Assembly (NCBI GenBank): GCA_028819675.1
Contig: JAPPKT010000348.1
Location: forward strand, 1-5,179
Source of the DNA: Caldilineaceae bacterium
GTDB taxonomy: Bacteria > Chloroflexota > Anaerolineae > Caldilineales > Caldilineaceae
Length of the DNA stretch: 5,179 nucleotides
Reading direction: 5' to 3'
Shown piece after piece: positions 1-5,179 of the stretch. Under the pieces are notes generated by a model. It was not told the origin of the DNA. It was given only the letters and a program-made list of their open reading frames with translations, and searched no databases. Numbering within the stretch: the first letter of the stretch is position 1; each line of letters starts with the position of its first letter. A program made the position numbers and the translations under genes.

Positions 1-232
1 TCTGAAGCCCCATCCAGAACTCTGCAGAGTTCCCAAAGTAACGCGACAACAGAAGGGCGGTTTCAGCTGTGATCGAGCGCCGCGCCCGGACCATTCCGTG
101 GATCCGTCGCGCATCGACACCGATCGCCTTGGCCAGACCGTACGGGGTGATGTCTAGCGGCAGGAGGAACTCTTGATAGAGGATTTCTCCTGGATGAATG
201 GGAGGGAGCCTGCTCATCGCTCTAGCGTTCAT
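1..232 (-). CDS. HigA-family antitoxin / XRE-type helix-turn-helix regulator (3' end cut off by window edge)
   Basis: The visible 77 residues match the HigA/VapI-type addiction-module antitoxin family. They contain the signature PIHPGEIL at residues 11-18, then a helix-turn-helix around residues 29-50 (YGLAKAIGVDARRIHGMVRARR), then SITAETALLLSRYFGNSAEFWMGLQ, which is the typical ITADTA..L.RYFG.S.EFW.NLQ block. Known members bind their own promoter as dimers and neutralise a cognate HigB mRNA interferase. The start chosen is ATG at 230-232; ATG at 215-217 is an alternative. Neither has a good Shine-Dalgarno sequence. About 20-30 C-terminal residues should lie outside the window. In classical systems higB sits directly upstream of higA, but here that position holds a MITE-flanked cassette beginning 26 bp from the start codon, and no toxin gene is visible. 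It may therefore be a solo antitoxin-like regulator, or a pair disrupted by the insertion. The family call is firm; the partner is unknown. Confidence 0.88.
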   Translation of the reverse strand, partial: MNARAMSRLPPIHPGEILYQEFLLPLDITPYGLAKAIGVDARRIHGMVRARRSITAETALLLSRYFGNSAEFWMGLQ

Positions 233-255
233 TTACGAATTCTCTGGAAGCACAC

Positions 256-258
256 TGA
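256..258 (+). repeat. Left outer target-site duplication (TGA) of the composite cassette
   Basis: TGA directly abuts the left terminal repeat of MITE copy 1 and matches the TGA directly abutting the right end of MITE copy 2 at 951-953. A 3-bp match alone is weak evidence. It gains weight because the inner flanks are a different matching pair (TTA/TTA) and all four fit TNA. Confidence 0.6.
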
Positions 259-451
259 GAGGGTGTTTGAAAATTCCTGCTTGATCGTAAAATCCAAGTC
301 GTGCCTTTCAGATTTTTCGTAATAGCAGCTCTCACTCCAATGAAATCCATTTCATTTCCGTGACAGGAACGCAGAATTCTTCGGAAATTCAGATAGGTAC
401 AGTCGCATAATCAATCAGGACGGCAAGTTGGGTGAATTTTCAAACAGGCTC
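259..451 (+). mobile_element. MITE copy 1 (193 bp, 18-bp imperfect terminal inverted repeats)
   Basis: The left end is GAGGGTGTTTGAAAATTC (259-276). The right end, GAATTTTCAAACAGGCTC (434-451), is its reverse complement with two mismatches. No ORF of sensible length and no transposase fragment lies inside. It has exactly the same length as copy 2. By hand alignment I count 16 substitutions and no gaps, roughly 92% identity. The first 25 bp are identical in both copies, as is the last stretch of about 70 bp (from around 380). The element ends 26 bp upstream of the HigA-like start codon, so it could influence transcription of that gene, but I find no convincing outward promoter. Confidence 0.85.
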
Positions 452-736
452 TTAGATCATGTCGACCAGATAGGCGCCGCCATTGTTCGCGTGTGCGATG
501 CGGCCTTCGCGGGCTAGGCTGTCCAGGATGCCGCAAATGAGCGAATGGCGGTTCCTGCGTGGTGGGAACGGCTCGATGACCAGGGCGGGTAAGTCCTGGG
601 CGATGTCGCGTGGGTATAGTCCGTGTGCCTCGCTGATCTTGCCCTGCTTGGTGTGCAGTATGAGTACATCGAGCACGATGTCCTCCAGCTGCTGAACGGC
701 TTTACGTGATCTTGCGAGTCGATATTCCGGAGTCAT
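452..736 (-). CDS. Small predicted winged-helix protein of unknown function, cargo of the MITE pair
   Basis: This is a 94-residue ORF that I do not recognise as a named family. The predicted layout suits a small winged-helix fold. Helix 1 spans about residues 12-31 (basic RSRK, then QLEDIVLDVLILHTKQ), helix 2 about 50-58 (YPRDIAQDL), and a recognition-like helix about 72-87 (RHSLICGILDSLAREG). A beta wing follows at about 88-94 (RIAHANNGGAYLVDMI). A basic stretch, PPRRNRH, precedes the third helix. Translation is strongly supported by AAGGAAAGGAG nine bases before the ATG. The stop codon TAA is itself the TTA trinucleotide that abuts MITE copy 1. Because a target duplication copies bases already present, the stop probably predates the insertion, so the protein is likely full length. 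There is no promoter or terminator of its own inside the cargo. A DNA-binding role is inferred from predicted secondary structure only. Confidence 0.7.
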   Translation of the reverse strand: MTPEYRLARSRKAVQQLEDIVLDVLILHTKQGKISEAHGLYPRDIAQDLPALVIEPFPPRRNRHSLICGILDSLAREGRIAHANNGGAYLVDMI

Positions 737-745
737 GTGATGAGG

Positions 746-757
746 CTCCTTTCCTTA
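746..757 (-). promoter_or_regulatory. Strong Shine-Dalgarno of the cargo ORF, fused to the MITE junction
   Basis: On the minus strand the sequence reads TAAGGAAAGGAG, followed by nine bases and then ATG at 734-736. Its first three bases (TAA on this strand, TTA on plus) are the trinucleotide next to MITE copy 2. In its original setting this TAA may have been the stop codon of an upstream gene overlapping the ribosome binding site, which is an inference. Confidence 0.75.
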
Positions 758-950
758 GAGGGTGTTTGAAAATTCCTGCTTGGTCGAAAAATAAGAGTTG
801 TGCCCTTCAGATTTTTCGTAACAGAAGCCCTCACTCCAATGAAATCCGCTTGATTTCCGTGACAAGAACGCAGGATTCTTCGGAAATCCAGATAGGTACA
901 GTCGCATAATCAATCAGGACGGCAAGTTGGGTGAATTTTCAAACAGGCTC
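758..950 (+). mobile_element. MITE copy 2 (193 bp, 18-bp imperfect terminal inverted repeats)
   Basis: This is a direct repeat of the element at 259-451, with terminal inverted repeats at 758-775 and 933-950. GC content counted by hand is about 44%, well below the flanking genes. It contains a short internal inverted repeat, GAAATC-CGCTT-GATTTC, which has one arm mismatch in copy 1. The small cargo ORF is transcribed away from this element, and only 21 bp separate the element from the ORF's start codon. Any promoter for that ORF must therefore lie within this copy or beyond it. I scanned the minus strand and found only weak -35/-10-like pairs. Confidence 0.85.
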
Positions 951-953
951 TGA
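951..953 (+). repeat. Right outer target-site duplication (TGA) of the composite cassette
   Basis: Partner of the TGA at 256-258. Removing the unit together with one TGA would restore a continuous sequence reading CACAC-TGA-GAAGATC upstream of the HigA-like gene, which is the predicted empty site. Confidence 0.6.
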
Positions 954-1073
954 GAAGATCTGAACTCGTGGAGCAGTTGAATTTTTTCGATTCTTCCAAT
1001 CCCGCTGATTGCTGCCTGATCCGAACCCAACACAAAGCCTGTCCCGGCGGCGCGACTTCACCCCACCACTCAC
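954..1073. other. Intergenic stretch with no recognisable feature
   Basis: This stretch lies between the cassette and the stop codon of the PhyH gene. I see no start-supported ORF, no tRNA-like fold and no hairpin followed by a T-run on either strand. I read the minus strand for a HigB toxin remnant. The open frames give no WRI.F.W.....VDYH-like block, and the space is too short for a whole higB. Confidence 0.5.
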
Positions 1074-1955
1074 CTACTGATACCCGCCAATCCCCAGCAG
1101 TTCCTGCGTCGCCGCATCCGCCTCTTCGATCACCTTATCCATCAGCCCGTTCTCCGGACTGTCTCCAAACGGCGACCTGCGCATCCACGTCGGCCCGTAG
1201 CTCAGGATCAGCACGCGACGCTTCTTGCCTGCCTCACCTGTCGGCATCGCGCGATGCCATAGGTTGCCGTGCAGCATCACGCAGCTGCCGGCCGGCGCCC
1301 TCAATTCTCTCTGCCCCACTAAACTGCCATGCTCCTCCAGGGGCAACTGCTCGCCCGTATGCAAATGCGTACCGGGCACCACTGCCAGTATCCCGTTGGC
1401 GTCGTTCAACTCGTCCAGATAGATGAGACAGTCCAACTTGTGCGGATACGCGAAAAACGGCGGGACCGGTTCCGTCATCCCTGGCTGATGGTGATGCCAG
1501 CGCGTGAACTGGACCTCTTGCCCCGGGTAGCTGATGCGCGCCGCCAACTGGCGAATGCGCACAAACGGCCCTAGCACCGCTCGCGCCACCGACAGCAACG
1601 GTTCAAAGTTGATCAACATGTGAAAGTCGGCATGTTTGTCAAACAGATGCCGCGGAATCCAGTCCCTGCCCCGCAAACGGCTCCCATCGGCCTCCTCAAA
1701 CTCCGCCTCTTCCACCTCGTCCAGCGCCCGGCGCAGCATCTCCAACGGCTCGCCCTCGATCAACGCCTCCCGCACCAGGTAGCCGTCTCTCGCAAACGCC
1801 TCGATCTCGGCCCGTGAAGCCCAGACGTCGAAACTCCGTTCGGGCGCCTGTCCCTCGTTGTTGATCAGAATGTGATAGGAAATAGTGTGATGCTCGTAGG
1901 CGTCGTACCTGTCCCGAATCTGGTCCTGGAGGCTTGTCACAGCGTTCAATACCAT
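1074..1955 (-). CDS. Phytanoyl-CoA dioxygenase (PhyH) family oxygenase with atypical HxH iron-site motif
   Basis: The 293-residue protein has the usual length of bacterial PhyH-family non-haem Fe(II)/2-oxoglutarate oxygenases, which are cytosolic jelly-roll enzymes that hydroxylate diverse substrates. Visible landmarks are an N-terminal helical region ending in EIEAFARDGYLVREALI (residues 50-66), the region preceding the metal site, and W153-H154-H155-H156 at the proximal iron motif. The strand-turn NGILAVVPGTH follows at 187-197, and the distal iron histidine H234 lies in LHGNLWHRAMP. The 2-oxoglutarate-binding arginine is R246 or R247 in KKRRVLILSY. In the family the proximal motif is normally HxD; here the acid position (156) is His, codon CAT. 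The substrate cannot be told from the sequence. The start is supported by AAGGA at 1965-1969, nine bases before ATG. It lies 73 bp downstream of the amidotransferase-like gene on the same strand and is probably cotranscribed with it. No terminator is visible after the TAG stop. Confidence 0.88.
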   Translation of the reverse strand: MVLNAVTSLQDQIRDRYDAYEHHTISYHILINNEGQAPERSFDVWASRAEIEAFARDGYLVREALIEGEPLEMLRRALDEVEEAEFEEADGSRLRGRDWIPRHLFDKHADFHMLINFEPLLSVARAVLGPFVRIRQLAARISYPGQEVQFTRWHHHQPGMTEPVPPFFAYPHKLDCLIYLDELNDANGILAVVPGTHLHTGEQLPLEEHGSLVGQRELRAPAGSCVMLHGNLWHRAMPTGEAGKKRRVLILSYGPTWMRRSPFGDSPENGLMDKVIEEADAATQELLGIGGYQ

Positions 1956-2028
1956 GGCTCCGTTTCCTTACCGTGTATAGTGATGGCCGAAACCGGCTGG
2001 TTTGCCGTCAGCGTCCAACCGGTCACCT

Positions 2029-3081
2029 CTATTGAACCTTCTCCAGACGCGGCCCCTCCGGTGTGTCGTGTACTTGCCAGCCCAGCGCGCTGATCTCGTC
2101 CCGCAGCGCATCAGCCTCGGCCCAATTGCGGTCGGCGCGCGCCGTCTGACGCCGTTCCGCCAGCTCCAATATCGGCTCCGGCGTCGCCTCTTCCACCGGA
2201 TTCTCGGCCGCCTCCCGCACCGCGCAAGCCCGCTCCCAGATCTCCCCCGGAATGCCGTCCTGCGGCGTCGGAGGCAGGCGCCAGTCTCCCAGAGCCGTCG
2301 CAGGAAACTGCGACCCGCTCCCAAATACCTGCTCGCCTTCCGCTGTAAGCACAGTTGCGCCCCCTTGGCCCACCAGTTCACAAACCCCCGCCACAGGATC
2401 GATCACCACCCCGGTGTTCTCATCGATCCCCAGTACCGTCACCGGGCGCGGCAGCAGCGACAGCAGTTCGTCGAAGCGAGGTTGGCCCATGTAACAGTGA
2501 CTGGTATCCAGTTCGTCGCCGCCATCATTGTTGTTCCAGTGGGGAATGACGGTCAGCCGCAGTCCAAAATCACTGAAAAAGGCCAGCCCTTCGATCCAGT
2601 GGAGGTCCTCGCCAACCTTGTATATCTCATAGACCGGTAGCGTGTAGCGGCCCGACGCAACCGTTGTCGCGCTCGAAAAGCAGAGCGCCCCGCCTAGTCG
2701 GTGCCGCGCCCGCAACGAATGCCAGGCGTAGCTGTCCCGCAACTGGCGTACCGCATAGGAAGGACTACCCGGCCCCATGAAAAGATAACTGCTTTCCAAT
2801 AATGGCCCCGCCAGTTCAGGGTCGTCGGGATCAAACGCCGTGCCCCGCTTGCGTGCCGGCACGATCGAAATCTGTGGAGAAAAATTGCGCAAATGACGTT
2901 CCAGATAAGCGCCGACTTTCCCGGCAACCGCGGGCGAATTCAACTCAAAACCGGCCGGCGTCTCCAATATGGCAACCCGAACCGGTGCCGGCAGTTCGCG
3001 CATCACCCGCTCATGAATCCGGTGGGCCCCCGGCGCCGTCTCCCCAGAACCGAAGAGTGCTATCGGGCCAATTTCACTCAT
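2029..3081 (-). CDS. S51/cyanophycinase-like type 1 amidotransferase-fold protein fused to a CysRS-type C-terminal domain
   Basis: The 350-residue protein has two parts. Residues 1 to about 290 resemble the peptidase S51/cyanophycinase branch of the class I glutamine-amidotransferase fold. The landmarks are IALFGSGE near the start, FMGPGSPSYAVRQL at about 101-114, and a nucleophile-elbow-like CFSSATT with S137 at the serine position. VIPHWNNNDGG follows with H181 as the likely catalytic His, then LGIDENTGVV at 217-226. The elbow lacks the usual glycines (GxSAGA becomes FSSATT), so peptidase activity is uncertain. Residues about 301-350 (ILELAERRQTARADRNWAEADALRDE through DTPEGPRLE) match the helical tail found at the end of cysteinyl-tRNA synthetases, without any synthetase catalytic domain. 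I chose ATG at 3079-3081 because AAGGGGG lies five bases upstream; a GTG at 3109-3111 would add ten residues but has poorer spacing signals. It is the first gene of the leftward unit, with the PhyH gene next. Confidence 0.82.
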   Translation of the reverse strand: MSEIGPIALFGSGETAPGAHRIHERVMRELPAPVRVAILETPAGFELNSPAVAGKVGAYLERHLRNFSPQISIVPARKRGTAFDPDDPELAGPLLESSYLFMGPGSPSYAVRQLRDSYAWHSLRARHRLGGALCFSSATTVASGRYTLPVYEIYKVGEDLHWIEGLAFFSDFGLRLTVIPHWNNNDGGDELDTSHCYMGQPRFDELLSLLPRPVTVLGIDENTGVVIDPVAGVCELVGQGGATVLTAEGEQVFGSGSQFPATALGDWRLPPTPQDGIPGEIWERACAVREAAENPVEEATPEPILELAERRQTARADRNWAEADALRDEISALGWQVHDTPEGPRLEKVQ

Positions 3082-3086
3082 CACAT

Positions 3087-3093
3087 CCCCCTT
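3087..3093 (-). promoter_or_regulatory. Shine-Dalgarno deciding the start of the amidotransferase-like gene
   Basis: AAGGGGG on the minus strand, five bases before ATG 3079-3081, supports this start over the in-frame GTG codons at 3109-3111 and 3082-3084. Confidence 0.65.
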
Positions 3094-3137
3094 TTCACCC
3101 AGCTGCTCCACCCGTCTCTGACCCCGTTATGGACATC

Positions 3138-3172
3138 TGACAACGGGCACGCAGCCATGACAACGGCACGCA
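3138..3172 (+). repeat. Two direct repeats 20 bp apart in the divergent promoter region (possible operator)
   Basis: TGACAACGGGCACGCA (3138-3153) is followed by TGACAACGGCACGCA (3158-3172), differing by one missing G. The start-to-start distance is 20 bp, about two helical turns, which places both copies on the same face of DNA. The first copy also shares AACGGG (3142-3147) with an inverted CCCGTT at 3123-3128. On the minus strand each repeat supplies a TTGTCA hexamer, one mismatch from the sigma-70 -35 consensus, upstream of the amidotransferase-like gene, but I find no good -10 partner. A regulator binding site is a plausible reading; chance duplication cannot be excluded. Confidence 0.45.
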
Positions 3173-3242
3173 AACCTTGCACAGTTTCAGCCTCTTTCGC
3201 CCTGCTACCCCCATCGGTATCTCTCCAGGCGCATGTCTGATG

Positions 3243-3251
3243 TGCTATACT
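3243..3251 (+). promoter_or_regulatory. Extended -10 promoter element for the rightward gene
   Basis: TGCTATACT fits the extended -10 pattern TGnTATAAT, with one mismatch in the hexamer at 3246-3251. A good -35 is not visible at the expected distance, which is tolerated in extended -10 promoters. Transcription would begin near 3258, about 48 bases before the ATG at 3306. This supports that start over the upstream in-frame ATGs at 3177 and 3240. Confidence 0.55.
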
Positions 3252-3305
3252 GTTGCGGCAGTTCTGTGGGTGTATCCGCAGCTACCGGGATCGTGTCGCT
3301 CCTGT

Positions 3306-4922
3306 ATGAAAACCTTTGTCTTCCGCATGCTCGTCTTCACCGCGGGCGCAGTCACCCTCGGCGTTGAGTTGAGCGCCGCCCGTCTGCTGGAACCCTGGTT
3401 CGGAAACAGCCAGATCGTCTGGGCCGCCCTGATCGGACTGATCCTGTTCTACTTGGCAATTGGAGCTTGGCTCGGCGGGAAACTGGCCGACCGCTACCCA
3501 AGCCTCGGCGGCCTCCTGACGCTCGTTACGATAGCCGGTCTCGGCGTCGCACTCACACCCGCCGTCAGTCCGCCCATTCTGCGCCTGGCAACTGTGGGGC
3601 TGAACGACTATCTTCCAGGTCTGCTCGCCGGCGCGCTGTTCGTCGTCTTGCTGCTCTTCAGCCTGCCCGTCATCCTGTTGGGGGCGGTCAGCCCCTGGGC
3701 TGTGCGCTTGGCCGTAACCGATCTGCATCAGACCGGACGCGTGGCTGGAAGCCTCTACGCCATCGGCACCTGCGGCAGCATCATCGGCACCTTTCTGCCC
3801 GTCCTCTGGCTGATCCCCTCCTACGGGACCCGCTGGAGCTTCTACTTGCTGGCCCTCTGGCTCCTGGCCGTCACCCTGCTGGCGGCTCTCCTCTACGGTC
3901 GCAGCAGACGCATCCACGGCATGGCCCTGCTTGCCCTCGGCGCAACGCTCGCCCTGGCCCTCCTCGACCCCGGCAGCGTGCGCGCCCACTGGGACAGCCA
4001 GGATGATGGCCCAATTCTATACGAAGACGAATCTCTCTACAACTACATCCTCGTTCGGGCTTGGGGCAGCGAACGCCACCTCCAGCTCAACGAAGGCGTC
4101 GGCCTCCACAGCGTCTACCACCCCGACAGCCTGCTCAGCAAAGGCATCTGGGACTACTTCCTGCTGGCGCCGCTCTTCCGACCAAATGGCGCCCTCGACC
4201 CCCGCGACCGCCTGCTTGTCATCGGGCTCGCCGCCGGCACCGCACCCAGTCTGTATACCCAAATCTACGGCCCGCTCGACATCGTCGGAATCGAGCTCGA
4301 CCCACAGATCATCGAGGTGGGGCGGCGCTACTTCGACATGACCCAACCCAACCTGACAGCTGTCGCCGCAGATGGCCGCCGCTGGCTCCTTGACCAGCCC
4401 CAAGACCAACGCTTCGACATCATCCTCGTCGACGCCTACCGCCCGCCCTACATACCCTTCCACCTCGCCACCGTTGAGTTCTTCCAGCTGGCCCGCAACC
4501 ATATGCGCGAGCACGGAGTCCTGATGATCAACGTCGGCCGTTCTCCCACCGATTTTGCCCTCGTCGATGCACTCGCCGCTACCCTGGCCGCCGTCTTCCC
4601 TTCCGTGCTCATCATCGACGAACCGGGGCCCCCCGACGACCTCGGCAACTCCCTCGTCATCGCCGCCAACCAGCCGGCGAACCCGGATACGTTCGCCGCC
4701 AACGCCGCCGCCATCTCCCCGTCGCTGCCGCGCCAGTTCCGCCAGTTCGCGCTGGAGGTGGCCGGCTGCACCAGCCACACCTCGTGCGATCGCAACCTGT
4801 CCCGCGTGCGCGCGCCGGATCCACCCGAGGACACGCCCGTTCTCACCGACGACCATGCACCCGTCGAACGGCTGGTGCATGGCATAATCTGGAGTTTTCT
4901 CCGCAGCAGAGCAGAACCGTAG
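3306..4922 (+). CDS. Membrane-anchored spermidine-synthase-like protein (fused MFS/spermidine synthase type)
   Basis: From ATG 3306 the protein has 538 residues. The N-terminal half is hydrophobic, with about seven predicted membrane helices near residues 7-25, 37-57, 67-88, 104-125, 145-170, 177-197 and 204-220. A cytosolic Rossmann domain of the spermidine/spermine synthase type follows. It shows [15 protein letters not shown] (261-275), the nucleotide-binding loop IGLAAGTAP (306-314), the ribose-binding acid E330 in VGIELDP, DGRRW (356-360), ILVDAYRPP with D376 (373-381), and the conserved end [13 protein letters not shown] (511-523). Soluble polyamine synthases use decarboxylated SAM. Their GGGDG-type loop and LDG motif are altered here (GLAAG, LNEG), so true aminopropyltransferase activity is doubtful and the substrate unknown. 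Two cysteines (488, 494) lie in a C-terminal extension. No clear Shine-Dalgarno precedes ATG 3306. That start is chosen because the first membrane helix begins there and an extended -10 lies upstream. The deacetylase gene follows after 64 bp. Confidence 0.85.
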   Translation: MKTFVFRMLVFTAGAVTLGVELSAARLLEPWFGNSQIVWAALIGLILFYLAIGAWLGGKLADRYPSLGGLLTLVTIAGLGVALTPAVSPPILRLATVGLNDYLPGLLAGALFVVLLLFSLPVILLGAVSPWAVRLAVTDLHQTGRVAGSLYAIGTCGSIIGTFLPVLWLIPSYGTRWSFYLLALWLLAVTLLAALLYGRSRRIHGMALLALGATLALALLDPGSVRAHWDSQDDGPILYEDESLYNYILVRAWGSERHLQLNEGVGLHSVYHPDSLLSKGIWDYFLLAPLFRPNGALDPRDRLLVIGLAAGTAPSLYTQIYGPLDIVGIELDPQIIEVGRRYFDMTQPNLTAVAADGRRWLLDQPQDQRFDIILVDAYRPPYIPFHLATVEFFQLARNHMREHGVLMINVGRSPTDFALVDALAATLAAVFPSVLIIDEPGPPDDLGNSLVIAANQPANPDTFAANAAAISPSLPRQFRQFALEVAGCTSHTSCDRNLSRVRAPDPPEDTPVLTDDHAPVERLVHGIIWSFLRSRAEP

Positions 4923-4971
4923 CAACCGGCCCAGTTCACCGACCAACGATTACCGGCCGTCGGCCGCAACC

Positions 4972-4977
4972 GGAGAG
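4972..4977 (+). promoter_or_regulatory. Shine-Dalgarno of the LmbE-like gene
   Basis: GGAGAG lies nine bases before ATG 4987. The 64-bp gap to the preceding gene shows no terminator-like hairpin followed by T residues, so transcription from the gene at 3306-4922 probably continues into this one. Confidence 0.65.
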
Positions 4978-4986
4978 CAACGCAAT

Positions 4987-5179
4987 ATGACCAATACACG
5001 CACACTACTCGGCGTCTTTGCCCATCCCGACGACGAAAGCTTTGGCCCCGGAGGCACTCTGGCCCGCTACGCCGCCGAAGGCGTGCAGGTGCATGTCATC
5101 ATCGCCACCGACGGCGACGCCGGCTCCGTAACCGAAAGCCACCGCAACCAGACTGAACGCACCCTCGCCCAGGTGCGCA
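4987..5179 (+). CDS. LmbE/PIG-L family zinc-dependent deacetylase (3' end outside window)
   Basis: The visible 64 residues begin [48 protein letters not shown]. The AHPDDE motif (residues 12-17) is the defining zinc-binding signature of the LmbE/PIG-L fold, with H13 and D16 as metal ligands and D15 as the likely general base. [11 protein letters not shown] and the TDGDAGS strand-loop also fit. Known members remove N-acetyl groups from GlcNAc-containing molecules, for example GlcNAc-PI, mycothiol or bacillithiol precursors, and various glycosylated small molecules. The substrate here cannot be told. The start is supported by GGAGAG nine bases upstream. Family members usually have about 220-300 residues, so most of the protein, including the second zinc histidine, lies beyond the window. 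Confidence 0.9.
   Translation, partial: MTNTRTLLGVFAHPDDESFGPGGTLARYAAEGVQVHVIIATDGDAGSVTESHRNQTERTLAQVR

Larger units (their letters stand above)
259..950. mobile_element. Composite MITE-flanked cassette (mobile-insertion-cassette-like), no transposase
   Basis: Two directly repeated 193-bp elements (259-451 and 758-950) bracket a 306-bp cargo at 452-757 that contains one ORF. The trinucleotide outside the left copy (256-258) and outside the right copy (951-953) is TGA in both cases. The inner flanks (452-454 and 755-757) are both TTA. Matching outer flanks with different inner flanks indicate that the 692-bp unit was inserted as a whole, with a 3-bp TNA target duplication. TNA duplications are known for some IS5-family groups, so an IS5-like transposase acting in trans is a reasonable inference, but none is encoded here. 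An alternative history is homologous recombination between a resident TGA-flanked MITE and a circle carrying cargo plus a TTA-flanked MITE, which would give the same junctions. The element lies between the HigA-like gene and the PhyH gene and is clearly poorer in GC than the genes to its right. Confidence 0.75.

Noticed and set aside
706..909. 67-residue plus-strand open frame crossing the cargo/MITE junction
   Set aside because: It has no ribosome binding site, overlaps the cargo ORF start on the opposite strand, and copy 1 of the MITE does not support it as a conserved coding frame.
259..950. CRISPR-like repeat-spacer arrangement
   Set aside because: There are only two repeats, each 193 bp with terminal inverted repeats, separated by a gene. 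This is a MITE pair, not a CRISPR.
954..1073. Remnant of a HigB toxin gene
   Set aside because: All three minus-strand frames were read and none shows the conserved HigB strands or C-terminal end.
968..1426. 152-residue plus-strand open frame
   Set aside because: It is antisense to the PhyH gene, rich in Ser, Pro, Arg and Ala as expected of a GC-rich shadow frame, and shows no domain.
2002..2640. 212-residue plus-strand open frame
   Set aside because: It is antisense to the amidotransferase-like gene, is Arg/Pro-rich and has no recognisable motif.
3177..3305. N-terminal extension of the membrane protein from ATG 3177 or 3240
   Set aside because: An extended -10 element (3243-3251) lies within this stretch, the added residues show no family similarity, and neither ATG has a convincing Shine-Dalgarno.
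3282..3989. 235-residue minus-strand open frame, and a similar 309-residue one at 4017-4946
   Set aside because: Both are antisense to the membrane-fused spermidine-synthase-like gene. Their Gly/Glu/Gln/Ala/Asp-rich low-complexity composition is typical of reading the complement of Ala/Leu-rich codons.
4954..4966. Palindrome CGGCCGTCGGCCG as a terminator
   Set aside because: There is essentially no loop and no following T-run. It is more likely chance in GC-rich sequence between two cotranscribed genes.

Overview
The window reads as GC-rich bacterial chromosome with tightly packed genes. Every complete gene except one has a recognisable Shine-Dalgarno sequence. The set of families (a type 1 amidotransferase-like protein carrying a cysteinyl-tRNA-synthetase-type tail, a PhyH-type oxygenase, a membrane-fused spermidine-synthase-like protein and an LmbE/PIG-L deacetylase) would fit a member of the Chloroflexota. 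That assignment is an inference from gene content and rests on no marker gene.

Left part (1-953): the left edge cuts a HigA-type antitoxin gene on the minus strand. Just upstream of its start lies a small mobile unit. Two 193-bp direct copies of a miniature inverted-repeat element (MITE) flank a 306-bp cargo, which holds only a ribosome binding site and one 94-residue ORF of unknown function, probably a winged-helix protein. The outer ends of the pair are both flanked by TGA and the inner ends by TTA. This is the pattern expected if the whole 692-bp unit moved as one composite element, or if a circle carrying the cargo recombined into a resident MITE. This is the most interesting structure in the window.

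Middle (1074-3081): two genes on the minus strand, probably one transcription unit. The first encodes an S51/cyanophycinase-like type 1 amidotransferase fold fused to the small helical tail domain of cysteinyl-tRNA synthetases. The second, 73 bp downstream, encodes a PhyH-family oxygenase whose expected iron-binding HxD motif reads HxH.

Right part (3082-5179): a divergent intergenic region holds a 20-bp-spaced direct repeat (possible operator) and an extended -10 promoter. It is followed on the plus strand by a seven-helix membrane protein with a C-terminal spermidine-synthase-like Rossmann domain, then by the start of an LmbE/PIG-L zinc deacetylase gene that runs off the window. These two are probably cotranscribed. 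No pathway linking the genes can be shown from the sequence.
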